DNA of 64,000 nt from assembly GCF_000376565.1 (NCBI RefSeq), contig NZ_BARG01000050.1, positions 62,001 through 126,000 of the forward strand. Direction: 5' to 3'. A program made the translations under genes and the position numbers. The notes under the pieces are model-generated. The model made no database searches and had not been told where the DNA came from. It saw only the letters and a list, made by a program, of their open reading frames with translations. Below are positions 25,249 to 33,206 of this stretch, piece by piece (the stretch's first letter is position 1; the number at the start of each line of letters is the position of its first letter). This DNA is from Streptomyces hokutonensis. Lineage in GTDB: Bacteria; Actinomycetota; Actinomycetes; Streptomycetales; Streptomycetaceae.

Positions 25249-26508
25249 TCAATCGAGGGAGCGGTCGATCGAGGTCAGCGGCAGAGCGAACAGCATCCGG
25301 CCGGACACCGACCAGACCTCGCCCGTTTCCTGCCAGTAGGAGAGGGAGCCGGTCCCCGCGCTCCAGCACTGATGCGTCTCGTCGGCCCCGCACTCGGTGG
25401 CCTGCGCGTCCTTCGCGTCCTGCCGCCACAGCGAGCCGTGTCCGCTCTGCTCCCCGGCCGCGCCGCCCAGGTACCAGGAGGCGCCGCTCGCGAGCACGCC
25501 CCCGACGCCGGGAACCTTCGTCGCGTACGCCTCCTCGGGCACCGCGCGCCCCGCCGAGTCCGTGGCGAGCAGCCCCGGCCGCGCCGGATCGAGGCTGAAG
25601 GGATAGCGCCACAGCAGCTTCCCGCCGCTCGCGACCAGGCTGTCCGGAACCGTGCCGCGGTCCAGCGAGAGACCTACGGGCCCGGTGGCGGAGCTGCCAC
25701 CGGTCAGCCGGTACGACCCGATCGCCGGCAGTACGTACCGGTACCCGGCGGCCGACCAGCCCTCGCGCACCCGGCCGACCGCGGAGGCCGTCACCGTGGC
25801 GCGCTGGATGCGGTTCATGTCGTACACGTACAAAGCGTCGCGGTTCCCGCCGCTGGTGGTGACCAGGAGCTTGTCCTGGTACCAGACCATGCCGGAGACC
25901 TTGGAGACGAGCCCGCGGTAGTCGCGCCCGCCGTCGGTCGGTACCGCGAGGAGGGCCCAGGTGTAGGTGAGATTCGCGGGGTCGCCGGCGTTCACGAAGG
26001 CGACCTTGGCCAGGCCGCGGCTGTTCGCGCTCCAGCCGGAGAGGATCACGCGGTTCGAGCCCCACCAGCCGTCCTCGTCGGCGTCGCCCGAGGTCGTCAC
26101 CGAGCGCGGGGTCCACGCCGGGTCGGCCGCGTCGCCGCTGTCCCAGCAGTACGCGCGGGTCGCCGCCGGTTCGACGGGCAGCGCCGCCTTCTCGTCCGTG
26201 GTGCAGTCGGCGGCGTCGCGGAGTGTGTGGTCGGCGCTCTTCAGCACGGTGTCGACGCCCACCGGACGTCCCATCGCGGAGGCCAGCCGGTCCAGCGACC
26301 GCTGCGGCTCCAGTCTCTCCCGCAGCTCCAGCTTCCCCAGCTCGGAAGCCGAGGTGAGCGGCTTCAGCGCCCCGGGATCGGAACTCACCGTCGCCTGCGA
26401 GGCACTGATCATCGTCGCGGCGGCGGTCAGGCCGAGCGCGGCCCCGGCCAGCGCCGCACGCAGCGCCCTGCCCCGCTTGCGCCGGCGATGTCGCCCACGT
26501 GCACCCAT
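25249..26508 (-). CDS. exported beta-propeller-like protein, unknown
   Basis: A 419-residue exported protein. It begins with a very basic n-region (GRHRRRKRGR) and a hydrophobic segment (about residues 16-37) giving a signal peptide or anchor. The body has recurrent WxxG/Y-rich strands (SNRVILSGWSANS, GGNRDALYVYDMNR, SVSGRMLFALPL), suggesting a beta-propeller, with cysteines (AADC, AYCW, TECGA, HQCWS) for disulfides. I do not recognise a catalytic motif. The ATG at 26508 is preceded by GGGAGGAC. Similar Streptomyces proteins are annotated only as hypothetical. Confidence 0.75.
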   Translation of the reverse strand: MGARGRHRRRKRGRALRAALAGAALGLTAAATMISASQATVSSDPGALKPLTSASELGKLELRERLEPQRSLDRLASAMGRPVGVDTVLKSADHTLRDAADCTTDEKAALPVEPAATRAYCWDSGDAADPAWTPRSVTTSGDADEDGWWGSNRVILSGWSANSRGLAKVAFVNAGDPANLTYTWALLAVPTDGGRDYRGLVSKVSGMVWYQDKLLVTTSGGNRDALYVYDMNRIQRATVTASAVGRVREGWSAAGYRYVLPAIGSYRLTGGSSATGPVGLSLDRGTVPDSLVASGGKLLWRYPFSLDPARPGLLATDSAGRAVPEEAYATKVPGVGGVLASGASWYLGGAAGEQSGHGSLWRQDAKDAQATECGADETHQCWSAGTGSLSYWQETGEVWSVSGRMLFALPLTSIDRSLD

Positions 26509-26679
26509 AAGTGTCCTCCCGGAGCGAGCCAACTGCGCCTGGTGATCCGTGCGTTGACCAGGGAGCAGGTGGGGTGGCCCGTAGAGGGATGCTACGGCAG
26601 TCAAGGCCGCCCCATGGGCAAGACCCTGCAATTATGCGGAAGATGCCGCTCGACGTGTCTTTTGCGCCACCTGTCCGCC

Positions 26680-26898
26680 AGGGCCTGTCCGGCGGATCAA
26701 GTCGCAGGAAGGAAACGGCGAGTGATCAGAACCGGTGAGCGGGGCTTGGCGCGTGCAGCTGCAAGGCGGAGGAGGGCGCCGACGCGATGGGGGTCCCCGG
26801 TCGCGGAGCCGGGACTGGGGGAGTCGGCAACCGACGACAACGCCGCAGATGGGCGTGCCGAGCCCCGCGTCTGCGGCATGATCCGCCGGACAGGCCCT
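26680..26898. mobile_element. 219-bp MITE-like element with 20-bp perfect terminal inverted repeats
   Basis: The ends AGGGCCTGTCCGGCGGATCA (26680-26699) and its exact reverse complement (26879-26898) bound 219 bp with no transposase. The repeat similarity continues imperfectly inward (GTCGCAG against CTGCGG). The right end abuts the GAF regulator: the regulator's TAG stop uses the last bases of the element. I see no clean target duplication (flanks CA on the left, TA on the right). The 388-base gap 26509-26896 holds this element plus the promoter region of the exported protein gene; I see no gene in it. Confidence 0.75.
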
Positions 26899-28186
26899 AC
26901 GGCGCCGGGACCGGCCTGCGCCCCCTGACCACCGCCGGTGCCGTCGAGTACGGCAGCAACTCCCGCGGGTCGTCCGGGAGCACCACCTCGACCTCCGCGT
27001 CCTCGCAGAAGCGGTACGGCCGGTGCTCCAGGAACGCCCCGAGATAGCGCCGTACCCGTGACATCTCGGCGCGTACCGTCACCGTGCGGCCCGGGTCGCC
27101 GAACATGTCCTCGGCCAGGCCCGCCGCGCTGCGGCCGGTGCGGTGCAGGGCCAGGAGGTAGAGCAACTCGGCGTGCCGGGGGCTGAGTTCATGGGTCCAG
27201 GAGCCCGCGCAGCCGGACACCGTCACCGACCAGCGGCGCGGCAGCGCGAGGTCGAGGACGATCCGGGTGGCGGCGCGCGGCCCCGGTTCGTCGGCGACGC
27301 GCACCAACCAGCCCCCGGCCAGCGGCTCCAGCGAGCACAGCCCGAGCGAGGGCAGCCAACGACGGCCCGCCGAGGGCGACTTGGGCAACGCGATCCGCTT
27401 CACGTACGGCATTCCGGTCACCGCGGCGGTCCAGCCGTCCCGGTCCACCACCAGGGCCTGGCCGGCCAGCCGGGGCAGGATCGGCGCCGCCACCGCGCGC
27501 AGCCGCTCCAGCGAGGTCATGTGCAGTTCGCGCAGCCGCGCCTCGGCGAGTTTCGCCACCGAGTCGACCCAGGCGAGGGTCGCCGGATGCAGGGTCTCCA
27601 GCGGACCGCTGACATCGACGACACCGATCAGCCGGCCGTCCCGGGGGTCGGTGATCGGGGCTCCCGCGCAGGTGAACGCTGCCAGCGCGCGCGAGAGATG
27701 CTCGGCGGCGAAGACCTGCACGGGCCGCCGGACGACCGCCGGGGTGCCCACGCCGTTCGGGCCGATGACGTCCTCGCGCCAGTCCGTGCCGACCTCGATG
27801 CCGACCTCGTCGGCCTTGCGCAGCACGGCCGCGCTGCCCTCGCGCCACAGCGCGCGGCCCTCGTCGTCCGCGATCAGCACGATGTGGTGGGCGGCGTCCG
27901 CGACCGACACCAGGCCCTCCCGCAGCACCGGCAGGACGTGCCGCAACGGGCTTGTGCCGCGCCGCCGTTCGACCTCCTCGCGGGAGAGCAGCCCGGTGCG
28001 CAGATCGTGGTCGGGGTGGGTCCCGCCGCGTAACGCGCGCTCCCAGGACTCCTCGATCACCGGGCGCGGAGGGGTGCGGGCGCGCTGTCCGGAGAGCGTG
28101 CCGTGCCGGGCGTCGCCGAGCATCCGTGCCGTCCGGGCCGCGTCGGCGGTGGCGTGCTGTGTCGGGGCGCCCGGCGGGTTCACCAT
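26897..28186 (-). CDS. GAF-domain transcriptional regulator
   Basis: A 429-residue regulator resembling the N-terminal (GAF) half of AcoR-type activators without the AAA+ domain. The N-terminal 60-240 region contains a GAF fold (TDWREDVIGPNGVGTPAV, PITDPRDGRLIGVVDVSGP). The C-terminal 100 residues form a winged-helix-like output (ELSPRHAELLYLLALHRTGRSAAGLAEDMF... VRAEMSRVRRYLG). Such proteins often control nearby dehydrogenases; the acyl-CoA dehydrogenase gene lies upstream on the same strand, separated by a terminator. ATG 28186 has GAGAAGGA upstream. The stop codon is formed at the junction with the inverted-repeat element, so the original C-terminus may have been changed. Confidence 0.85.
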   Translation of the reverse strand: MVNPPGAPTQHATADAARTARMLGDARHGTLSGQRARTPPRPVIEESWERALRGGTHPDHDLRTGLLSREEVERRRGTSPLRHVLPVLREGLVSVADAAHHIVLIADDEGRALWREGSAAVLRKADEVGIEVGTDWREDVIGPNGVGTPAVVRRPVQVFAAEHLSRALAAFTCAGAPITDPRDGRLIGVVDVSGPLETLHPATLAWVDSVAKLAEARLRELHMTSLERLRAVAAPILPRLAGQALVVDRDGWTAAVTGMPYVKRIALPKSPSAGRRWLPSLGLCSLEPLAGGWLVRVADEPGPRAATRIVLDLALPRRWSVTVSGCAGSWTHELSPRHAELLYLLALHRTGRSAAGLAEDMFGDPGRTVTVRAEMSRVRRYLGAFLEHRPYRFCEDAEVEVVLPDDPRELLPYSTAPAVVRGRRPVPAP

Positions 28187-28338
28187 GGGTCCTTCTCTCC
28201 GGTCCCGTATCGACTGTTGTTCTCATAGTGCCGCCCCGCGGTGACGGAGGGAGACACTCCGGACACAGTGGCCACCAAGTTGCAACCCTCTGCAACCCTG
28301 GTGAACGGCCGTACGGTGTCTGAAACTTGTCCCACGCT

Positions 28339-28376
28339 GCGAGGGTGGTGCCGTGTCGGCGCAGCACCACCCTCGC
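28339..28376. terminator. hairpin terminator after the acyl-CoA dehydrogenase gene
   Basis: GCGAGGGTGGTGC pairs with GCACCACCCTCGC (13 bp) around a 12-base loop, 18 bases past the acyl-CoA dehydrogenase stop on the minus strand. It likely ends the diaminopropionate/NRPS transcript and separates it from the GAF regulator. Confidence 0.75.
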
Positions 28377-28393
28377 GTTGTGCCCTTGCTCGT

Positions 28394-30028
28394 TCAGGCC
28401 GTCGGCCGGGCGCGTTCCACGATCGACGTCAGGTCCAGGCTCGGCGGCAGGGTCCCGAAGGTGGCGCCCCAGTCGCCGCCCAGCCGGGACGCGCAGAACG
28501 CGTCGGCGACCTCGGGCGGCGCGTACTGGACCAACAGCGCACCCTGGAGTACGAGGGCGATCCGCTCGACCAGGCGCCGGGCGCGGCCCTCGATGCCGTC
28601 CAGGTCGGCGAGTTCGACGAGCAGGTTCTTCATCGCGCCGTCCAGCCGGTGATCGGCGCCGCGCACCCGGCCGACCTCGACGAGGAAGGCGTTCAGCGCC
28701 TGCGGCTCGCGCTGCAACGCCCGCAGTACGTCGAGGGCCTGGATGTTCCCGGCGCCCTCCCAGACCGAGTTGAGCGGTGACTCCCGTACCAGGCGCGGGA
28801 GTCCGGACTCCTCCACGTATCCGTTGCCACCCAGGCACTCGGCGGCCTCGACCGCGACCGTCGAACAGCGTTTGGTCACCCAGTACTTGGCGGCCGGCAC
28901 CGCCAACCGCAGGAACGCCAGCTCCTGTTCACCGCCGTCGTCGTAGGCGGCGGCGAGTCTGAGCCCGAGCGTGGTCGCCGCCTCCGACTCCAGGGCGAGG
29001 TCGGCCAGCACATTGCGCATCAGCGGCTTGTCGAGGAGCCTGCCGCCGAACGCCTCACGGTGACTGGTGTGGTGGACGGCCTGCGCGACGGCCTGCCGCA
29101 TCAGACCGGCCGAGCCGAGCACACAGTCGAGCCGGGTCGCCGCGACCATCCCGATGATGGTCCGCACCCCGTCCCCCTCGTCCCCGACCCGGCGCGCCCA
29201 GGTCCCGTCGAACTCGACCTCGGCGGAGGCGTTCGACCGGTTGCCCAGCTTGTCCTTGAGCCGCTGGAGGAGGAACACGTTGCGGGTGCCGTCCGCCAGC
29301 ACCCGGGGCACGAGGAAGCAGGTGAGCCCGCCGGGCGCCTGCGCCAGCACCAGGAAACCGTCGGACATGGGCGCCGAGCAGAACCACTTGTGGCCGGTCA
29401 GCCCGTACGTCCCGTCCTCGGCGAGCGGTGTCGCGGCCGTCGTGTTGGCGCGGACGTCGCTGCCGCCCTGCTTCTCCGTCATGCCCATCCCGAAGACCGC
29501 CCCGGCCTTGAGGTGGGCGGGCCGCAGCTCACGGTCGTAGACCATGGACGTCAGCCGGGGCTCCCACTCGGCGGCGAGCGCGGGGTCGGCGCGCAGGGCG
29601 GGCACCGCCGCGTGGGTCATCGACAGGGGGCAGCCGTTGCCGGCCTCGACCTGTGTCCAGACCAGGAATCCGGCGGCCCGCCTGACATGTCCGGCCGGGC
29701 GGTGCCAGGCGTTGGTCAGTCCCGCCGCCACGCCCTTGCCGAGCAGCCGGTGCCAGGCCGGATGGAACTCGACCTCGTCGATCCGGTTGCCGAAACGGTC
29801 GTGGGTGCGCAGGCCCGGGGGGTTGGCGTTGGCCTGCGCACCCCACTCCTGCACCTGGGCCGAGCCGGCGGCGCGGCCCAGGGCGGAGAGGTCGTCCCGT
29901 ACCTCGGTGCGGAGTCCGGGCGGCGTGTGCCGCTCGACCGCCGAGGTCAGGACGCGGTCGGCGCCGAAGACGTCGTACCCGACCAGTGGGGGAGGCTGGT
30001 TCGTCACGGTGTGGGTGCTGCGTGCCAT
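28394..30028 (-). CDS. AidB-like acyl-CoA dehydrogenase
   Basis: A 544-residue flavoprotein of the acyl-CoA dehydrogenase family, with the size and segments of the AidB (alkylation-response) branch. FAD-binding patterns GMGMTEKQGGSDV (about 176) and TGHKWFCSAPMSD (about 204), the RLDCVLGSAG segment (about 298) and LGGNGYVEESGLPRLVRESPL (about 405) match. AidB-type proteins bind DNA through a basic C-terminus and have weak dehydrogenase activity. It lies 69 bases after the sbnA-like gene on the same strand and before a strong terminator, so it may be the last gene of that operon. A role in the natural-product pathway is not evident. Confidence 0.88.
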   Translation of the reverse strand: MARSTHTVTNQPPPLVGYDVFGADRVLTSAVERHTPPGLRTEVRDDLSALGRAAGSAQVQEWGAQANANPPGLRTHDRFGNRIDEVEFHPAWHRLLGKGVAAGLTNAWHRPAGHVRRAAGFLVWTQVEAGNGCPLSMTHAAVPALRADPALAAEWEPRLTSMVYDRELRPAHLKAGAVFGMGMTEKQGGSDVRANTTAATPLAEDGTYGLTGHKWFCSAPMSDGFLVLAQAPGGLTCFLVPRVLADGTRNVFLLQRLKDKLGNRSNASAEVEFDGTWARRVGDEGDGVRTIIGMVAATRLDCVLGSAGLMRQAVAQAVHHTSHREAFGGRLLDKPLMRNVLADLALESEAATTLGLRLAAAYDDGGEQELAFLRLAVPAAKYWVTKRCSTVAVEAAECLGGNGYVEESGLPRLVRESPLNSVWEGAGNIQALDVLRALQREPQALNAFLVEVGRVRGADHRLDGAMKNLLVELADLDGIEGRARRLVERIALVLQGALLVQYAPPEVADAFCASRLGGDWGATFGTLPPSLDLTSIVERARPTA

Positions 30029-30097
30029 GGCTGGAACCTACCCGTGCGGACGGCGGTGGTCCGGATCTCCGCGGTGAAACGGCCACCGCCGCCGCCG

Positions 30098-31084
30098 TCA
30101 GGCCGACTGGGACATGGCCGCCAGTATCTCGGTCCCCGCTGCCTCCTCCTCGAGCCAGCCCGTGCGGTACACGGTGTCCAGATAGCGTTCGCCCAGGTCA
30201 GGGGCGATCGCCACGGCGGTCGGGCCGTGCCGTCGGTCCGGCCAGCCGTTCCGGGCGAGCCACTGTCCCGCCCCGCTGACGACCGTGCCGGTGGACCCGC
30301 CGAACAGGAAGCCCCGCGCGGCCAGCCGGCGGCAGGTCTGGACGGTGTCCGTCTCCTCGACATGGATCACGTCGTCGACGTACGACTCGTCGAGGAAGGG
30401 CGAGCCCACGCTGGTGCCGAGCCCCGGGATCATCCGGGGTCCCGCCTCCCCGCCGAAGGTGACCGAGCCGACGGCGTCCACGGCGACGATCCGCACCCGG
30501 CGCCGCCACTGCCAGAACCAGCGCGCGCAGCCCATCAGGGTCCCGGTGGTGCCGGCCCCCACGAACAGCACGTCCAGCTGCGGGAACCGGCGGGCGATGG
30601 CGGGTGCCGTGGTGCGGTAGTGCGCCCGCCAATTCCCTTGGTTGGTGTACTGGTTGAGCCATACGTACCGCTCGTCCGAGGCGCACAGCGCCCGCACGTA
30701 CGCGATCCGGGCCCCCAGGAAACCGCCGTGCCCGTCCGGCTGGTCGATGATGTGCACCCGGCTGCCCAGCGTCTCCATCAGCCGCACCGTCGGCAGGTTG
30801 CACCGTCTGTCGGTCACACACAGGAACCCGTAGCCGCGGCTCGCCGCGATCACGCTCAGGGCCACCCCCAGGTTCCCGGACGACGACTCGACCAGCACCG
30901 AGCCGGGCCGCAGGACGCCGTCCCGCTCGGCGGCGTCCACCATCTCGGTGGCGGCCTTCAGTTTGATCGAGCCGGCGAAGTTGAACCCCTCGCATTTCAG
31001 GTAGAGCGGCAGCCCCAGTGAGGCCCGCAGATCGACGTACAACTCGTCCTCGTTGAACTCCGAGGGATCGGAGATCACAGCCAT
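30098..31084 (-). CDS. sbnA: SbnA-like 2,3-diaminopropionate synthase (PLP, cysteine synthase fold)
   Basis: A 328-residue PLP enzyme of the cysteine-synthase fold. The PLP lysine is in GFNFAGSIKLKAA (K41), the substrate loop SSSGNLG is near residue 70, and the phosphate-binding GAGTTGTLMG is near 177. SbnA condenses O-phospho-L-serine with L-glutamate to N-(1-amino-1-carboxyl-2-ethyl)-glutamate, which SbnB oxidises to L-2,3-diaminopropionate. The SbnB homologue lies 34 bases upstream, which strongly supports that role over ordinary cysteine synthesis. Length is normal. Confidence 0.9.
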   Translation of the reverse strand: MAVISDPSEFNEDELYVDLRASLGLPLYLKCEGFNFAGSIKLKAATEMVDAAERDGVLRPGSVLVESSSGNLGVALSVIAASRGYGFLCVTDRRCNLPTVRLMETLGSRVHIIDQPDGHGGFLGARIAYVRALCASDERYVWLNQYTNQGNWRAHYRTTAPAIARRFPQLDVLFVGAGTTGTLMGCARWFWQWRRRVRIVAVDAVGSVTFGGEAGPRMIPGLGTSVGSPFLDESYVDDVIHVEETDTVQTCRRLAARGFLFGGSTGTVVSGAGQWLARNGWPDRRHGPTAVAIAPDLGERYLDTVYRTGWLEEEAAGTEILAAMSQSA

Positions 31085-31118
31085 GTATTTCCCCCCTTGT
31101 GGTGCGCCACGATCGCCG

Positions 31119-32150
31119 TCAGCCGTACCGGCGCAGCTCGTGGAAGAACCCGTCGACGACGCGCAGTTCGCCCCGTCGAGCCACTTCGTCGTGGACGAAC
31201 CTGCCGACCGCGAGGTCCAGCACCCCCAGGCCGAAGGGCGAGAACACCACCGTGCGGTCCGCCGGTACGCTCACCCGCCCGGTCAGCACGTCGTCCAGCG
31301 TGCCGTCGATGAACTCCCGGCCCCCGGTGGCCTGTTCGGCCAGATGCGGTGAGGTGTCGGCTTTGAGACAGTGCTCGACGTCGTCCACGAAGTTCGCGGA
31401 GGCGAGCAGGATCGCCGGGTCGAGATCCCGCAACGACACGTGCAGGACCAGCGGATGGTGGTCGAACCAGGCCGGGTCGTGGATGTGCGGCGAGCCGGCG
31501 ATGGTCGCGAAGACGAGCAGGTCGCTGGAGCGGACGAGGCCTTCGGCCTTGTCGTGTACGGTGATCCGGCCCTGGGCGCCCGACCGCTCCAGATACCCCC
31601 GGAACCCCTCCGCGCTGTCCGCGGACAGGTCGTACACGCCCGTCTCCTCGAACTCCCAGCCGGTGGCCCGGAGATGGGTGTGGATGTAGCGGGCGATCAG
31701 ACCGGTCCCGACGAACCCGACCCGCAGCGGACGCGTCCGCCCCTGGCTGAGTTTCTCGGCCGCGAGCGCCGCCGAACTCGCCGTACGCGTCGCGCTGATC
31801 ACCGAACTCTCCAGGCAGGCGTACGGATAACCGGTGTCGGGGTCGTTGAGGATCAGCACCGCCGAGGCCCTGGGCAGCCCCGAGCCGGTGTTCCCCGGGA
31901 AGCTGGAGATCCACTTCAGGCCGTCCACCCGCAGCGGCCCGCCCAGCGACGCGGGCAGCGCGATGATGCGGGACGAGGGGCGGTCCGGGAAGCGCAGGAA
32001 GTACGACGGCGGGTTCACGGAGTCGCCCGCGCCGTGCAGCCGGTAGGTGGCCTCCACCAGCTCGCCGATCTCCGACTCCCGCCCGGCGAGGGCCTGTTGG
32101 ACCTGTTCGCCGCTGACGACCGCGAAGGAGGGAATGTCGAGTTCGCTCAT
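31119..32150 (-). CDS. sbnB: SbnB-like 2,3-diaminopropionate biosynthesis dehydrogenase
   Basis: A 343-residue ornithine cyclodeaminase/mu-crystallin-fold, NAD-dependent enzyme. The Rossmann loop VGFVGTGLIARYIH is at about 143-156, and FRFPDRPSSRIIALPASLGG (about 50-70) forms the substrate side. SbnB oxidatively cleaves the SbnA product to L-2,3-diaminopropionate and 2-oxoglutarate. The 2-oxoglutarate released could feed the adjacent 2-oxoglutarate-dependent oxygenase, whose stop overlaps this start by ATGA. The pair with sbnA is diagnostic of a diaminopropionate-containing product. Confidence 0.9.
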   Translation of the reverse strand: MSELDIPSFAVVSGEQVQQALAGRESEIGELVEATYRLHGAGDSVNPPSYFLRFPDRPSSRIIALPASLGGPLRVDGLKWISSFPGNTGSGLPRASAVLILNDPDTGYPYACLESSVISATRTASSAALAAEKLSQGRTRPLRVGFVGTGLIARYIHTHLRATGWEFEETGVYDLSADSAEGFRGYLERSGAQGRITVHDKAEGLVRSSDLLVFATIAGSPHIHDPAWFDHHPLVLHVSLRDLDPAILLASANFVDDVEHCLKADTSPHLAEQATGGREFIDGTLDDVLTGRVSVPADRTVVFSPFGLGVLDLAVGRFVHDEVARRGELRVVDGFFHELRRYG

Positions 32151-33151
32151 GCCGCCCGCACCCCTCCCGTCGGCGCGCAGTCCGTGAGCCGTACCGGGTC
32201 GCCGAGTCCGGCGAGCACCTCGCGCGGGCCCTCGAAGGGATCCCGGCCGTGCGCGGTACGGATGTTGTCCACCAGCAGCAGATCCCCGGAGCGCCACGGT
32301 GTGCGCCGGACGTGTGCGTCGTAGGCCCCGTTGATGGCCGACACGATGTCCGCGTCGACCGGATCGCCGTTCCCGAAGCGGGTGTTGAAGGGCAGCGCGT
32401 CGGCGCCGTAGACGTCGATCAGGTACTCGCGGACCTCGGGCTCCATCGTCCACTCGTTCAGGAACGCGATCTGGTTGAACCAGCAGCGGCGGCCGGTGAC
32501 CGGATGGCGGAGCACGGCGGCGCGGTGCTGCCGGGTGTGCAGCGAACCGTCGGACTGCCAGGCGAAGTCGATGCCCTGGGCCCGGCAGTAGCGCTCCACG
32601 ACACTGCGGTCCTCGGTGCCGAAGGCCTCGGCGACCGACGCCCCGATCTCCTCGTGGTACGTGCGGGTCAGCAGCCAGCCCTCCCGCTCGAAGCGGTCCA
32701 CCAGCGTGCTGGGCAGCGAGGTCAGGACGGCCTCGGCGTCGGCGACCGGGGTCGCGCCGCCCTCGGTCGGCGCGTCGAGGCAGGCGAAGAGCAGCAGTCC
32801 GGGGAAGTCCAGCGCGTAGCTCGACTCGTGGTGCAGACACATGGGCTGGTCGGTCGGCCACTTGGTGGCGGAGTACACGCCCTCCGCGTAGGTGCGGCGC
32901 GGCGCGAACGGCTCCCGGTCGGCCATCAGGGAGTCGGTCAGCCGCCGGAAGACGGTCTCGGCCCCGGCCGGGTCGGCGAGGCCGAGCCCCCGGACCAGGA
33001 CGCAGCCGTGCTCGGCGACGACGGCCCGCAGCGCCGTACGGTGCCGGTCGGCCCAGCCGACCGGGTCCGCGCCGGCGTCGGCGTGCAGCAGCGGCGGACC
33101 GTCCGGGCTCAGGGTCACTGCGTGGAGAAGGGTCGCGGATGAGAGCGACAT
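32147..33151 (-). CDS. Fe(II)/2-oxoglutarate oxygenase (TauD/SyrP/clavaminate synthase-like)
   Basis: A 334-residue non-haem iron oxygenase. Iron ligands are seen in MCLHHESSY (H107, E109, an HxE facial triad) and the distal histidine in NIRTAHGRDPFEGPR (about H300), with the following arginine to bind 2-oxoglutarate. HxE is the form used by asparagine/arginine hydroxylases and clavaminate synthase in peptide antibiotics. Coupled between an adenylation-carrier protein gene and sbnB, it likely hydroxylates or desaturates an amino acid, free or carrier-bound. The substrate is unproven. ATG 33151 has AAGGA upstream. Confidence 0.85.
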   Translation of the reverse strand: MSLSSATLLHAVTLSPDGPPLLHADAGADPVGWADRHRTALRAVVAEHGCVLVRGLGLADPAGAETVFRRLTDSLMADREPFAPRRTYAEGVYSATKWPTDQPMCLHHESSYALDFPGLLLFACLDAPTEGGATPVADAEAVLTSLPSTLVDRFEREGWLLTRTYHEEIGASVAEAFGTEDRSVVERYCRAQGIDFAWQSDGSLHTRQHRAAVLRHPVTGRRCWFNQIAFLNEWTMEPEVREYLIDVYGADALPFNTRFGNGDPVDADIVSAINGAYDAHVRRTPWRSGDLLLVDNIRTAHGRDPFEGPREVLAGLGDPVRLTDCAPTGGVRAA

Positions 33152-33206
33152 CTCGGTGTTCCTTTCGGTGGTGCTGTCGATCGTTCGGCCGGGGGTGCGG
33201 CGGGTC

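Noticed and set aside
26680..26898. Insertion sequence with transposase
   Set aside because: The 219 bp between the inverted repeats has no room for, or trace of, a transposase, so it is listed only as a MITE-like element.
24601..26928. A 775-codon plus-strand frame across the acetyltransferase and exported protein
   Set aside because: Its composition is that of a shadow frame; the minus-strand genes have a GNAT fold and a signal peptide.
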